Below, piece after piece: positions 54,985-64,000 of a stretch of 64,000 nt of DNA. The number at the start of each line of letters is the position of its first letter. Positions within the stretch are counted from its first letter, which is position 1. This stretch comes from Mesobacillus boroniphilus (lineage in GTDB: Bacteria; Bacillota; Bacilli; Bacillales; Cytobacillaceae): assembly GCF_018424685.1 (NCBI RefSeq), contig NZ_QTKX01000001.1, positions 2,232,001 through 2,296,000 of the forward strand. The letters run 5' to 3'. The notes under the pieces were generated by a model. That model did no database searches. It was not told where the DNA came from and saw nothing but the letters and a program-made list of their open reading frames with translations. Both the position numbers and the translations under genes were made by a program.

Positions 54985-55020
54985 GCGAATATTAGTTCAA
55001 AAAGTATATCCTAAAAGTAA

Positions 55021-55060
55021 GAAAACCCGCACCGGTATCATCTACGGTGCGGGTTTCTTA
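55021..55060. terminator. Bidirectional terminator between ysxD and engB
   Basis: AACCCGCACCG and CGGTGCGGGTT form an 11-bp stem with a 10-nt loop and A/T flanks, between convergent genes. Confidence 0.85.
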
Positions 55061-55081
55061 TTGACCTCTATTGACAACAGC

Positions 55082-55666
55082 TTATTTCATGAAACTCCCT
55101 AATACTGACCAGGTTTTATCTTTCCCTTCACCTGTTTCTGAGGAGAAAAGGATGATTGTATCGTCCGGGTCTAAATCAAGTGTTTCTTTTGTAATCTTCA
55201 AGTGCTTTTGCCACTTTGATTTTGGAATTTTATCGGCTTTGGTAGCAATGATAATTACCGGGATTCCATAATGCTTGAGAAAATCATACATCATCACATC
55301 GTCCTTTGAAGGCGGGTGCCTCAGGTCAACGATCATCAGCATCGCTTTCAATTGTTCTCGTGAAGTAATATAAGTTTCGATCATCTTGCCCCAAGCTTCA
55401 CGTTCCGACTTGGAAACCTTCGCATACCCGTATCCTGGAACGTCAACAAAATGAAGCATTTCATTGATTAAGTAAAAATTCAAGGTCTGTGTCTTTCCTG
55501 GCTTGGAAGACGTCCGGGCCAAGCTTTTTCGATTTAACATTTTATTGATAAAAGAAGATTTGCCAACATTTGACCGGCCCGCAAGGGCGAACTCAGGAAG
55601 ATTGCCTTCCGGATACTGGTTCGGCCTTACAGCGCTGATCACGATTTCTGCACTATTTACTTTCAT
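55082..55666 (-). CDS. engB: EngB (YsxC), ribosome biogenesis GTPase
   Basis: A 194-aa Era-like GTPase for 50S assembly. It shows P-loop [13 protein letters not shown]2 [14 protein letters not shown]3 [11 protein letters not shown]4 [11 protein letters not shown] and G5 FSSETGEG. The start overlaps the lonA stop by four bases (ATGA), so the two are co-translated, as in B. subtilis. Confidence 0.97.
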   Translation of the reverse strand: MKVNSAEIVISAVRPNQYPEGNLPEFALAGRSNVGKSSFINKMLNRKSLARTSSKPGKTQTLNFYLINEMLHFVDVPGYGYAKVSKSEREAWGKMIETYITSREQLKAMLMIVDLRHPPSKDDVMMYDFLKHYGIPVIIIATKADKIPKSKWQKHLKITKETLDLDPDDTIILFSSETGEGKDKTWSVLGSFMK

Positions 55667-57990
55667 TGAGAATCACCACTCGCAAGAGCGTGCTTCAATA
55701 CTTCATCTACATGGGAAACTAACACAAATTCAAGCTCCTTACGTACACTTTCAGGAATATCATCAATATCTTTTTCATTATCTTTTGGACAAATAACCTT
55801 TGTGAGGCCTGCTCTGTGGGCACTTAAAGATTTTTCCTTAAGGCCGCCAATTGGCAATACACGTCCTCTAAGTGTTATTTCCCCCGTCATTCCTACTTCC
55901 CTGCGGATCGGCTTTCCTGATAGAGCAGATACGAGTGCTGTAGCAATGGTAATTCCTGCTGAAGGGCCGTCTTTTGGCACAGCGCCTTCGGGAACGTGAA
56001 TATGGATATCATTCTTCTCATGGAAATCAGGATCAATGTCCAGATCCTTCGCTTTTGAACGCACATAGCTGAAGGCAGCCTGTGCAGATTCCTTCATGAC
56101 ATCCCCAAGTTTACCAGTAAGGACGAGCTTTCCTTTTCCTGGTGACAGGGAAACCTCAATCTGGAGCGTGTCACCACCGACTGTTGTATAAGCCAGTCCT
56201 GTAGCCACGCCAACCTGGTCTTCCAATTCAGCCTGTCCATATCTGAACTTAGGCTTGCCAAGGAACTCTTCAACATTCTTGGCATTTACGATAACACGCT
56301 TTTTCTCACCCGACACAACAATTTTTGCTGTTTTCCTGCAGACTGCAGCAAGCTGTCTTTCAAGTGAACGAACACCAGATTCACGTGTATAATAACGAAT
56401 CACCTTCGTGATTGCTTCATCCTTTATTTGAAGCTGGGACTTGGACAAGCCATGGTCCTTGATTTGCCTTGGCAGAAGATGGTCCTTGGCAATATGAAGT
56501 TTTTCCTGTTCTGTGTAGCCTGCGATATTAATAATCTCCATCCTGTCTAGCAATGGGCCGGGAACAGTGGAAAGATTATTGGCTGTCGCGATGAACATTA
56601 CTTTTGAAAGGTCATATGACTCTTCAATGTAATGGTCGCTAAAATTATGGTTTTGCTCTGGGTCGAGCACTTCAAGCATCGCTGAAGACGGGTCGCCACG
56701 GAAATCGTTAGACATTTTATCGATTTCATCGAGAAGGAACACAGGGTTGATCGTTCCTGCTTTCTTCATTCCCTGGATCACCCGTCCGGGCATAGCACCG
56801 ACATAAGTCCTTCTGTGACCGCGAATTTCCGATTCATCACGAACACCGCCTAAAGAAACTCTTACAAAATTGCGGTTTAGTGATTTAGCGATCGACCTGG
56901 CCAAACTCGTTTTACCGACTCCTGGAGGTCCAGCCAGACATAGGATTGGTCCTTTCAATGAGTTGGTCAGCTTCTGGACTGCTAGATACTCAAGAACCCT
57001 TTCCTTTACCTTTTCGAGTCCATAATGATCCTTCTCAAGGATTTTTTCCGCCTTGCTGATATCCAGATCATCCTCTGTCGCCTTTGACCATGGCAAAGCA
57101 ACAAGCCATTCAATATAATTCCGAATAACAGCACTTTCGGCAGAAGTCGTCGGAACTTTTTCATAACGGTCGAGTTCCTTCAACGCAGTTTCCTTTACAT
57201 GGTCAGGCATTCCGGCAAGCTCGATTTTTTCGGTAAGCTCAGAAATTTCTCCTGTCTTCCCTTCTTTTTCACCAAGCTCCTTCTGGATCGCCTTCATCTG
57301 TTCACGCAGATAATATTCCTTTTGCGTACGTTCCATTGAACGCTTTACACGCTGGCCAATCTTTTTCTCGAGGCCCAGCACTTCTTTTTCATTATGGATG
57401 ATTTCGATGACACGATTCATCCGTTCCTTAATCTCAATCGTCTCGAGAATTTCCTGCTTCTCCTTAAGCTTGAGAGGAAGATGGGAGGCGATGATATCCG
57501 CCATTCTGCCCGGCTCTTCAATATCAGAAACAGATGCATACGTTTCCGCAGAAATCTTCTTGGACATTTTTATGTATTGTTCGAAATACTCAAGCATTGT
57601 CCTCATCAACGCTTCATCTTCGACATCCTTAGATTCATCGTCTTCGAAGGTTCTTACCTTACAGGAAAAATGGTCATTCTCATCAAAAATTTCAACAATT
57701 TCAGCTCTGGACAATCCTTCAACTAACACGCGGATCGTTCCGTTCGGGAGCTTCAGCATTTGCTTAACGCGAGTCAATGTACCCATCTGGTACAAATCTT
57801 CCTCGCCTGGTTCATCTATGGATATATCCTTTTGGGTTGTGAGATAAATTAAATGGTCATCCACCATTGCCTTCTCCAAAGCCTGTACCGATTTTTCGCG
57901 GCCTACATCCAAATGCAGAACCATCGTCGGATATACAAGCAAACCGCGCAGCGGCAGGAGAGGGACAGTGTGCTCATTCTTATTCGCCAT
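55663..57990 (-). CDS. lonA: LonA, ATP-dependent protease
   Basis: A 775-aa (B. subtilis about 774) Lon protease. The N-terminal substrate domain (about 8-200, [20 protein letters not shown]) precedes a coiled coil and the AAA+ module (Walker [14 protein letters not shown], Walker [11 protein letters not shown]). The C-terminal protease has the catalytic Ser in [12 protein letters not shown] and Lys in [13 protein letters not shown]. The ATG at 57990 follows GGAGG by nine bases. Confidence 0.97.
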   Translation of the reverse strand: MANKNEHTVPLLPLRGLLVYPTMVLHLDVGREKSVQALEKAMVDDHLIYLTTQKDISIDEPGEEDLYQMGTLTRVKQMLKLPNGTIRVLVEGLSRAEIVEIFDENDHFSCKVRTFEDDESKDVEDEALMRTMLEYFEQYIKMSKKISAETYASVSDIEEPGRMADIIASHLPLKLKEKQEILETIEIKERMNRVIEIIHNEKEVLGLEKKIGQRVKRSMERTQKEYYLREQMKAIQKELGEKEGKTGEISELTEKIELAGMPDHVKETALKELDRYEKVPTTSAESAVIRNYIEWLVALPWSKATEDDLDISKAEKILEKDHYGLEKVKERVLEYLAVQKLTNSLKGPILCLAGPPGVGKTSLARSIAKSLNRNFVRVSLGGVRDESEIRGHRRTYVGAMPGRVIQGMKKAGTINPVFLLDEIDKMSNDFRGDPSSAMLEVLDPEQNHNFSDHYIEESYDLSKVMFIATANNLSTVPGPLLDRMEIINIAGYTEQEKLHIAKDHLLPRQIKDHGLSKSQLQIKDEAITKVIRYYTRESGVRSLERQLAAVCRKTAKIVVSGEKKRVIVNAKNVEEFLGKPKFRYGQAELEDQVGVATGLAYTTVGGDTLQIEVSLSPGKGKLVLTGKLGDVMKESAQAAFSYVRSKAKDLDIDPDFHEKNDIHIHVPEGAVPKDGPSAGITIATALVSALSGKPIRREVGMTGEITLRGRVLPIGGLKEKSLSAHRAGLTKVICPKDNEKDIDDIPESVRKELEFVLVSHVDEVLKHALASGDSQ

Positions 57991-58394
57991 GACATTGCAC
58001 CTCCAACATGCGTTGTTTCTAACCATAAGTATAATACTTTGTTGTTCAATTCTATCGTATTTGTTTTCAAGTGTCTAATATCAAGAGCAGTTAGCCTTGT
58101 TTTGCCTCATTGATTAGTATCCTGATATTTATGTGAAAATATGTCCATATCTGAAGTTACTTTCAAAAGCAAACAGAAGTTTATTTTTTGGAATAAATAG
58201 ACCTTCAGTCCGATCCCCTTCATTACACCCTCTTTCCTTTTTCAGGGAAAAATAAACCCTTTTTGCTCCGAGAGTTACTTTACGATTTACTGTTATTGAA
58301 TTAAACCTTGTTGTTGATTTCCGCTACCGTGTAAACCTTAGTATGAAAAAAAGCCTAAAAAAAGAACGCTGGCAAGCGTTCTTTTTTCATCAGT
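57991..58394. other. Intergenic region between lonA and lonB
   Basis: This 404-bp AT-rich region has the lonA ribosome binding site at its left and the lonB terminator at its right end. TTGATA followed by TACGAT at 19 bp near 58050-58080 is a weak promoter candidate for lonA. No CtsR-type heptad repeat and no gene were seen. Confidence 0.5.
58355..58388 (-). terminator. Rho-independent terminator of lonB
   Basis: AAAGAACGCT and AGCGTTCTTT form a 10-bp stem with a 4-nt loop, followed by a T-run on the minus strand. Confidence 0.88.
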
Positions 58395-60062
58395 CTAGCT
58401 CGTCTCTTTTGCCGTTAGGTCACTGGCAGCCTTGATGATTTGCTCCATTGGATGATCTTTTTCAAGAGCAATTTCAAAAACTTCATTCAGGTGTGTGACT
58501 GGAATGATTTCTATACCTTTGATTTCATTAAGGATGGTCTGCACATTTTCCTTTGGAATGATTACCTTCTTGGCACCTGCTTTTTTTGCTGCCTTTACCT
58601 TTGGATAGACTCCTCCAATCGGCTTCACATTCCCGTGGATACTGATTTCTCCTGTCATTGCAACTGTATTGTCCATCGGAATTTTATAGATGGCTGAATA
58701 AATACCCGTCGCCATAGCGATTCCGGCAGATGGCCCATCGATCGGAGTACCACCCGGGAAATTCACATGGATATCAAATTCATCAGCTGGAACGCCCATT
58801 GACCTGAGAACAGTGATGACATTTTCAATTGATCCGCGCGCCATGCTCTTTCTCCTGATTGATTTCCCCTGGCTTCCGATGCTTTCTTCATCGACGATTC
58901 CCGTAATATTGATGGATCCTTTTTCCTTCGCCTTTATGACTGTCACTTCGATTTCAAGTAATGCACCTGTATTAGGACCATAAACAGCCAGTCCATTGAC
59001 AAGTCCCACCGCTGACTTCTCATTGATCTTTCTTTCCATTCTTGGTGTCAGCTGGCTTGAATGGACGACCCATTCAATTTCCTCTTCTTTAATGTAGGTA
59101 CGTTCGTCTGTGATTGCCAATCCTGCAGCAATCTGCACCATATTAACGGCTTCACGGCCATTTCGCGCATAATTTGACAAGATTTCAATCGCTTTTTCAC
59201 TCATAGTCAGTTCTACTTTTTCAGCTGCATTCCTGGCTACTTCTGAAATTTCCTCCTGGGTTAACTCACGGAAAAATACTTCCATACATCTAGACCTGAT
59301 TGCTGGAGGGATTTCACTGGGAGTTCTTGTCGTCGCGCCTACTAGGCGGAAGTCTGCCGGGAACCCATTTTTGAAGATGTCGTGGATATGGCTCGGGATT
59401 TGCGTGTTTTCTTCATTATAATATGCACTCTCTAAAAACACTTTCCTATCTTCCAGTACTTTTAAAAGCTTGTTCATCTGGATTGGGTGCAGTTCCCCAA
59501 TCTCATCAATGAATAATACTCCTCCATGGGCATTGGTTACAGCACCCTGTTTTGGCTGAGGAATACCAGCCTGCCCCATTGCACCGGCACCTTGATAGAT
59601 CGGATCATGAACAGAACCGATTAACGGGTCAGCAATTCCTCTCTCATCAAACCTCGCCGTCGTAGCATCCAGTTCAACAAATACTGAAGATTTTTTGAAG
59701 GGGGATTTTTGGTTTTGCTTTGCTTCTTCTAACACGAGCCTGGCCGCAGCGGTTTTTCCTACTCCCGGCGGCCCATAAATGATAACATGCTGCGGATTAG
59801 GTCCACATAACGCAGCTTTTAGCGCTTTGATTCCATCTTCCTGTCCGACAATGTCCTTGAAGCTTGATGGCCTGACTTTTTCAGCTAGCGGTTCACTCAG
59901 GGAGACCGATCTCATCTTCCTTAACTGTTCCATTTCCTTTCGGGATTCCCTATCAATTGATACCTTTTGCGTCCGCTGATTTCTAAGTAAATTCCAGAAA
60001 TACAGCCCGATGATGATTCCGAAAAATAGCTGTATGAACAAGGCGATTCCGGTCCAACTCAA
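58395..60062 (-). CDS. lonB: LonB, forespore ATP-dependent protease
   Basis: A 555-aa Lon-like protease with an N-terminal membrane helix (about 4-24) in place of the LonA substrate domain. The AAA+ module has Walker [15 protein letters not shown] and LFIDEIGELHPIQMNKLL. The protease has Ser in PIDGPSAGIAMAT and Lys in YPKVKAAKKAGA. B. subtilis LonB is made in the forespore under sigma-F. The start is TTG, eight bases after GGGAGGG. A matching sigma-F promoter is visible. Confidence 0.95.
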   Translation of the reverse strand: MSWTGIALFIQLFFGIIIGLYFWNLLRNQRTQKVSIDRESRKEMEQLRKMRSVSLSEPLAEKVRPSSFKDIVGQEDGIKALKAALCGPNPQHVIIYGPPGVGKTAAARLVLEEAKQNQKSPFKKSSVFVELDATTARFDERGIADPLIGSVHDPIYQGAGAMGQAGIPQPKQGAVTNAHGGVLFIDEIGELHPIQMNKLLKVLEDRKVFLESAYYNEENTQIPSHIHDIFKNGFPADFRLVGATTRTPSEIPPAIRSRCMEVFFRELTQEEISEVARNAAEKVELTMSEKAIEILSNYARNGREAVNMVQIAAGLAITDERTYIKEEEIEWVVHSSQLTPRMERKINEKSAVGLVNGLAVYGPNTGALLEIEVTVIKAKEKGSINITGIVDEESIGSQGKSIRRKSMARGSIENVITVLRSMGVPADEFDIHVNFPGGTPIDGPSAGIAMATGIYSAIYKIPMDNTVAMTGEISIHGNVKPIGGVYPKVKAAKKAGAKKVIIPKENVQTILNEIKGIEIIPVTHLNEVFEIALEKDHPMEQIIKAASDLTAKETS

Positions 60063-60104
60063 TTTACATTCCCTCCCGTAAGTTGATACTATTGGCTTTA
60101 ACCT

Positions 60105-60133
60105 AGTATCCCCCCGAGAGTGTTGGAATAAAC
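60105..60133 (-). promoter_or_regulatory. Candidate sigma-F promoter of lonB
   Basis: GTTTA (4/5 to GYATA) is followed after 15 bp by GGGGATACT, a full match to the sigma-F -10 pattern GGnnAnAnT, about 45 bp before the TTG start. It agrees with known forespore expression of lonB. Confidence 0.5.
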
Positions 60134-60225
60134 AATATTTTCAAGTGAATTTTTCCACTTGCAATGACTATAGTTTGATAGGGAATTAATGAATTTCTGC
60201 CAACACGACCAAAGGTTTTCTCTAG

Positions 60226-60440
60226 TTCTGACAGCTTTTCCTCTTTTAACACTAAACCTGTCTGAAGTTAACTCTGGTTTTGGCAACTTTCCCCCTTTAA
60301 CACCAAACTTGCCCAAAGTTACCTTTTGTTCTGACAGCATTTCCTCCTTTTACATGAAACCTGTCCGAAGTTAACTCTGGTTTTGGCAACTTTCCTCTTT
60401 TTACATTAACCTGTCCGAAGTTGGCCCTGGTTTTTCCAGC
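60226..60440. repeat. ~52-bp tandem repeat array 3 (clpX-lonB intergenic)
   Basis: Four units of 52, 51, 52 and 50 bp start at 60226, 60278, 60329 and 60381, with degenerate ends. Units alternate: 1 and 3 begin ttctgacagc, 2 and 4 begin ttttggcaac, so the true unit is a dimer of about 103 bp. Most units contain CCTGTCCGAAGTTAAC or a variant. Hairpins are weak (AAGTT/AACTT). An open frame on the minus strand here is a by-product of the repeats. Confidence 0.75.
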
Positions 60441-60471
60441 AACCTTAACTTTAGAATGGGGTCTTATAAAC

Positions 60472-60503
60472 TAAAAAAATCCCGGTGAAAAATCACCGGG
60501 ATT
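60472..60503 (-). terminator. Rho-independent terminator of clpX
   Basis: AATCCCGGTGA and TCACCGGGATT form an 11-bp stem with a 4-nt loop and a T-run on the minus strand. Confidence 0.9.
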
Positions 60504-60509
60504 TGTGAA

Positions 60510-61772
60510 TTAAGCTGAATTTCTTTCGTCTTTCAGGACAGTACCGTCCTCTAGCACTAGCTTTGGCGGCATGTTGTTTTCGACTGTTTCCTTTGTGATG
60601 ATACATTTAACGATATCTTCACGGGATGGAAGGTCGAACATGACATCCAGCATGATGCCTTCGATGATTGAACGAAGTCCGCGGGCACCAGTCTTGCGCT
60701 CAATTGCCTTTTTGGCAATTTCAATGAGTGCATCGTCTTCGAATTCAAGCTCGACATCATCTAGATTAAGCATTTTTTGATACTGTTTTACTAGAGCATT
60801 CTTCGGTTTTGTCAGGATTTCGACTAGCGCTTCTTCATCAAGCGGAGTCAAGCTGGCAATGACTGGAAGACGGCCGATGAATTCAGGGATCAACCCGAAT
60901 TTAAGTAGATCTTCAGGAAGGACTTTTGACAACAATTCCTTCTTGTCTAAGTCTTCCTCTTTCTTTTCAGAGCCAAAGCCAATTACTTTCTGGCCCAGGC
61001 GACGCTTGATGATTTGCTCGATACCATCGAAAGCACCACCGCAAATGAACAGGATATTCGTTGTATCAATTTGGATGAATTCTTGGTGAGGATGCTTTCG
61101 TCCACCTTGTGGCGGTACGCTCGCAACCGTTCCTTCAAGAATTTTCAAGAGCGCCTGCTGTACGCCTTCACCGGAAACATCTCTAGTAATAGAAGGGTTT
61201 TCGGATTTTCTTGCGATTTTATCGATTTCATCGATATAGATGATTCCTTTTTCAGCCTTTTCCACATCGTAATCAGCCGACTGGATTAACTTCAAAAGGA
61301 TGTTTTCTACGTCTTCACCGACATACCCTGCTTCTGTTAATGATGTAGCATCCGCGATTGCGAACGGTACATTGAGAATACGGGCTAAAGTTTGGGCTAG
61401 CAAAGTTTTACCACTGCCTGTAGGCCCGATCATCGCAATATTACTTTTTGAAAGTTCAACATCATCAATCTTGCTGTTTGAGTTGATACGCTTATAGTGG
61501 TTGTAAACGGCTACAGATAAGTTCTTCTTAGCCTGGTCCTGACCAATTACATACTCATTAAGAATATCGCGGATTTCCTGTGGTTTTGGAACATCCTTAA
61601 ACTCAACTTCTTCTTCAGTGCCAAGTTCTTCTTCAACGATTTCTGTACATAATTCAATACACTCGTCACAGATATAGACGCCTGGCCCTGCTACCAATTT
61701 GCGGACTTGATCCTGCGTCTTGCCGCAGAAAGAACATTTAAGCTGTCCTTTTTCATCATTAAATTTGAACAA
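60510..61772 (-). CDS. clpX: ClpX, ATPase subunit of the ClpXP protease
   Basis: A 420-aa unfoldase. It has the N-terminal zinc domain ([10 protein letters not shown] and CDECIELC), Walker [16 protein letters not shown], pore loop [10 protein letters not shown], Walker [14 protein letters not shown] and the downstream [13 protein letters not shown] region near the ClpP-docking loop. The TTG at 61772 is preferred: GGGGTG lies upstream and the product then starts FKFN like B. subtilis ClpX. The ten-codon extension to 61802 has no binding site. Confidence 0.96.
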   Translation of the reverse strand: MFKFNDEKGQLKCSFCGKTQDQVRKLVAGPGVYICDECIELCTEIVEEELGTEEEVEFKDVPKPQEIRDILNEYVIGQDQAKKNLSVAVYNHYKRINSNSKIDDVELSKSNIAMIGPTGSGKTLLAQTLARILNVPFAIADATSLTEAGYVGEDVENILLKLIQSADYDVEKAEKGIIYIDEIDKIARKSENPSITRDVSGEGVQQALLKILEGTVASVPPQGGRKHPHQEFIQIDTTNILFICGGAFDGIEQIIKRRLGQKVIGFGSEKKEEDLDKKELLSKVLPEDLLKFGLIPEFIGRLPVIASLTPLDEEALVEILTKPKNALVKQYQKMLNLDDVELEFEDDALIEIAKKAIERKTGARGLRSIIEGIMLDVMFDLPSREDIVKCIITKETVENNMPPKLVLEDGTVLKDERNSA

Positions 61773-61880
61773 TGCCTTCACCCCTTGAGAACTTCTAAAC
61801 ATATATAAAGCTGCGATTCATAAGCAAACGATCAGTTAAGTAACAGTTTTTCTGCTGTTTTTCGAGCAGGTATGTATTGC

Positions 61881-61889
61881 ATTGTATCA
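61881..61889 (-). promoter_or_regulatory. Extended -10 promoter of clpX
   Basis: TGATACAAT on the minus strand is an extended -10 (TGn plus TACAAT) about 110 bp before clpX. The -35 is poor. The 332-bp tig-clpX gap also has a perfect 12-bp inverted repeat (61814-61825 and 61940-61951) around it, and no gene. Confidence 0.5.
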
Positions 61890-62056
61890 CATTTTGCCAG
61901 GGTACAGGAAATAATAACCCTCGGCCATTTCAGTTTCGAGCTTATGAATCGAAAAAAAATATGTACTAAATCATCTTATCCATAAATCAAGCCATTAAAT
62001 CGACTTATAAGAAATTGCTAAAAAATTATGTATGTATATTGGTGTTAATTGTAGAA

Positions 62057-62085
62057 AACAAGGCACGATTTACTCGCGCCTTGTT
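62057..62085 (-). terminator. Rho-independent terminator of tig
   Basis: AACAAGGC and GCCTTGTT form the stem with a 13-nt loop, then TTTTC on the minus strand. Confidence 0.7.
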
Positions 62086-62104
62086 TCTATATATCCTAAT
62101 TCTA

Positions 62105-63394
62105 TTATGCAACAGTTTTGCTGTTTTCTACAAGGAAATCAACTGCTTTTTTAAGTTGAAGATCGCCTTTGATTCCTTCAAGGCTTCCGCCTAGTGCTGC
62201 TTTGATTTGATCAGCAGTCATATTGTACATTTCAGACATCTTTTCAAGTTCTGCATTTACTTCTTCATCAGTAACTTCGATGTTTTCAGCTTTTGCAATT
62301 GCTTCAAGAGTCAGGTTCACACGAACGCGTGTAGCAGCTTCTTCTTTCATTTGTTCGCGAAGAGCAGCTTCGTCCTGTCCAGAGAACTGGTAGTACAGGT
62401 CAAGGTTCATGCCTTGCATTTGTAAGCGTTGTTCAAATTCATTCACCATACGGTCGATTTCAGTGTTGATCATCGCTTCAGGAACTTCGATTTCAGCGTT
62501 AGCTGCTGCTTTTTCTACAACAGTGTCACGTTCGAAGTGTTCTTTTTGGTGTCCTTTGTCGTGAGCAAGACGATCTTTGATCTTTGTCTTAAGCTCTTCT
62601 AAAGTTTCAACTTCTTCATCGGCATCTTTAGCGAACTCATCATCTAGAGCTGGAAGTTCTTTTCCTTTGATTTCGTGAACTTTCACTTTGAAAGTTGCAG
62701 GCTTACCAGCAAGTTCAGCTGCATGGTACTCTTCTGGGAAAGAAACCTCTACATCTTTTTCTTCGCCAGTAGCTGTTCCAACTAGCTGTTCTTCAAAACC
62801 AGGGATAAATGAACCTGATCCAAGTTCAAGTGCGTAGTTTTCAGCTTTTCCGCCTTCGAAAGCTTCGCCATCAACGAATCCTTCAAAATCGATGACAACA
62901 CTGTCGCCATTTTCTGCAGTGCCTTCTTCTTTAACAACAAGCTCAACCTGCTTTTCTTGCATTGATTTTAGTTCGTTGTCTACTTCTTCATCTGTTACGT
63001 TTGTGTCGAATGCTTCTACTTCAAGTCCTTTGTACTCGCCAAGCTTCACTTCAGGCTTAACTGTTACAGTTGCCTTGATGATCAGGCTCTTGCCCTTTTC
63101 GATTTGTTCTACATCGATTTCTGGGCGATCAACTGGCTCGATTCCAGTTTCGTCGATTGCATTTGCATATGCTTCTGGAAGAAGAATATCAATTGCATCC
63201 TGATATAAAGACTCTACGCCGAAACGCTTTTCGAACATTTGGCGAGGCATTTTCCCTTTACGGAATCCTGGTACGTTAATTTGCTTAACGACTTTCTGGA
63301 ATGCAGCGTCAAGACCTTGGTTGACCTTTTCTGCATCTACTTCAATTGTTAGAACCGTTTGGTTCCCTTCTCTTTTTTCTACCTTTGCAGACAT
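62105..63394 (-). CDS. tig: Trigger factor
   Basis: A 429-aa ribosome-associated chaperone. The N-terminal ribosome-binding domain has the signature [12 protein letters not shown] (about 44-55). The FKBP-type prolyl isomerase domain (about 150-245, [20 protein letters not shown]) and the helical C-terminal chaperone arms follow. It lies between ysoA and clpX, the B. subtilis order, behind a strong promoter. AGGGAAC precedes the ATG. Confidence 0.97.
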   Translation of the reverse strand: MSAKVEKREGNQTVLTIEVDAEKVNQGLDAAFQKVVKQINVPGFRKGKMPRQMFEKRFGVESLYQDAIDILLPEAYANAIDETGIEPVDRPEIDVEQIEKGKSLIIKATVTVKPEVKLGEYKGLEVEAFDTNVTDEEVDNELKSMQEKQVELVVKEEGTAENGDSVVIDFEGFVDGEAFEGGKAENYALELGSGSFIPGFEEQLVGTATGEEKDVEVSFPEEYHAAELAGKPATFKVKVHEIKGKELPALDDEFAKDADEEVETLEELKTKIKDRLAHDKGHQKEHFERDTVVEKAAANAEIEVPEAMINTEIDRMVNEFEQRLQMQGMNLDLYYQFSGQDEAALREQMKEEAATRVRVNLTLEAIAKAENIEVTDEEVNAELEKMSEMYNMTADQIKAALGGSLEGIKGDLQLKKAVDFLVENSKTVA

Positions 63395-63515
63395 ATAGTT
63401 CCCTCCAACAATAATCTATTGTCATTTTCATTCGACGATGAATACTCTTGTTTTACCAAGCAATATTCCAGATTAAATGTAAAATAGAATGATTTTTACA
63501 TAATACAACCACTAC

Positions 63516-63543
63516 ATTATAACACAGGTTTATTTCGTTTCAA
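63516..63543 (-). promoter_or_regulatory. Sigma-A promoter of tig
   Basis: TTGAAA is followed after 16 bp by TATAAT with an upstream TG (extended -10). It lies at the very end of ysoA and gives a leader of about 115 nt. Confidence 0.65.
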
Positions 63544-63552
63544 CAGCTTGGA

Positions 63553-64000
63553 CTATATTATCGGGTAAGAAATTTCTTCTAACATCCGGATAAAGTCCAG
63601 AACCTGTTCCGTCTCCGCAATCTGGCTGTTGTATATTTCAGCAAATGATTCTAGTGGATCTTCAAATCCATAATACTCATTGGCGATGAAATGGCAGGCA
63701 GCAGCCCAGGCCGAAGCCTGACCGATTGGCAGTTGGAATGGATAAACTAAAAAGAAATAACGCTCGACCAATCTTTGTACATTTTCAAATAAAACAGGAT
63801 CATCACTTTCAATCTCACGGCTTAACAGCTGGATAACACCACTTTCCTCAATATAATCCTTCAGTTCAGGTAAGTGTACTGGATTGAACGATTCTGCCCA
63901 ACCGAATTTGTGTACATGTGTTTCTTCAGCATACTCTTGTTCGTTCAATATATTAAGCAGCATTGTTTTTAAGAAAGGATGGCCTTCTTCTGACGCAACA
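63553..64000 (-). CDS. ysoA: YsoA-like TPR protein, 3' part only
   Basis: The reading frame stays open to the right edge of the window, so the 5' part is missing; at least 149 residues are visible. The visible part is helical and acidic, with HPFLKTMLLNILNEQEY and paired helices such as LVERYFFLVYPFQLP. Position upstream of tig matches B. subtilis ysoA, a tetratricopeptide repeat protein of about 335 aa. The internal Met at 63963 is not taken as the start. Function is not known. Confidence 0.75.
   Translation of the reverse strand, partial: VASEEGHPFLKTMLLNILNEQEYAEETHVHKFGWAESFNPVHLPELKDYIEESGVIQLLSREIESDDPVLFENVQRLVERYFFLVYPFQLPIGQASAWAAACHFIANEYYGFEDPLESFAEIYNSQIAETEQVLDFIRMLEEISYPII

Noticed and set aside
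60098..60340. 80-codon open frame on the minus strand upstream of lonB
   Set aside because: It crosses array 3 and the lonB promoter and has no ribosome binding site.

Overview
The window is a chromosomal segment from an endospore-forming, low-GC Firmicute of the Bacillaceae, probably a Bacillus or Mesobacillus-type soil bacterium. The evidence is a dense set of sporulation genes (bofC, coxA-like, safA, spo0B, spoIVFA/FB, spoIIB, spoVID, ysxE, lonB) mixed with housekeeping genes in an order recalled as colinear with the B. subtilis bofC-safA-nad-phe-obg-rplU-spoIVF-min-mre-radC-maf-spoIIB-comC-folC-valS-spoVID-hem-lon-clpX-tig-ysoA region. Almost every gene is on the minus strand. No rRNA, tRNA, prophage, insertion sequence or CRISPR array was seen.

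Layout from left to right. (1) 1-4.8 kb holds spore checkpoint and coat genes: bofC, a YhcN-type lipoprotein gene, a CotS-like kinase-fold gene and safA. A LexA-like site at the left edge suggests ruvAB lies just outside. (2) 4.9-10.8 kb holds de novo NAD synthesis: nadBCA, the divergent nifS and its repressor niaR. A 52-bp tandem repeat array lies between the divergent genes. (3) 10.8-15.5 kb holds pheA, pheB, obg, spo0B, rpmA, prp and rplU, the last behind an L21 leader. (4) 15.5-23.1 kb holds an RNase E/G gene, spoIVFB/FA, minDC and mreDCB. (5) 23.3-26 kb holds radC, maf and spoIIB. (6) 26-39.4 kb is an apparently complete type IV pilus locus: pilONM, a prepilin peptidase, a major pilin, pilC, pilT, pilB, a VanW-like protein and a membrane protein. 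A divergent minor pilin operon and a GAF-GGDEF diguanylate cyclase follow. (7) 39.4-46.9 kb holds folC, valS with a T-box leader, a small membrane protein, ysxE and spoVID. (8) 47.1-54.2 kb holds a second, 15-unit 52-bp repeat array, then the heme operon hemAXCDBL. (9) 54.4-64 kb holds ysxD, engB, lonA, lonB, a third ~52-bp repeat array, clpX, tig and the 3' part of ysoA.

How the genes connect. BofC, SpoIVFA and SpoIVFB all act in the sigma-K checkpoint. SafA and SpoVID are LysM proteins that partner in spore coat assembly, and each is followed by a kinase-fold gene. NifS, NadA and NiaR form the NAD module. L27 carries a leader that the neighbouring Prp protease should remove. The pilus locus occupies the place where B. 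subtilis keeps only comC, so B. subtilis comC may be a remnant of such an operon.

The most unusual material is non-coding. Three separate intergenic arrays repeat with a period of about 52 bp (about five DNA helical turns). In two of them each unit carries a hairpin of 10-11 bp. A dispersed element of about 150-160 bp is also present in two good copies and two fragments.
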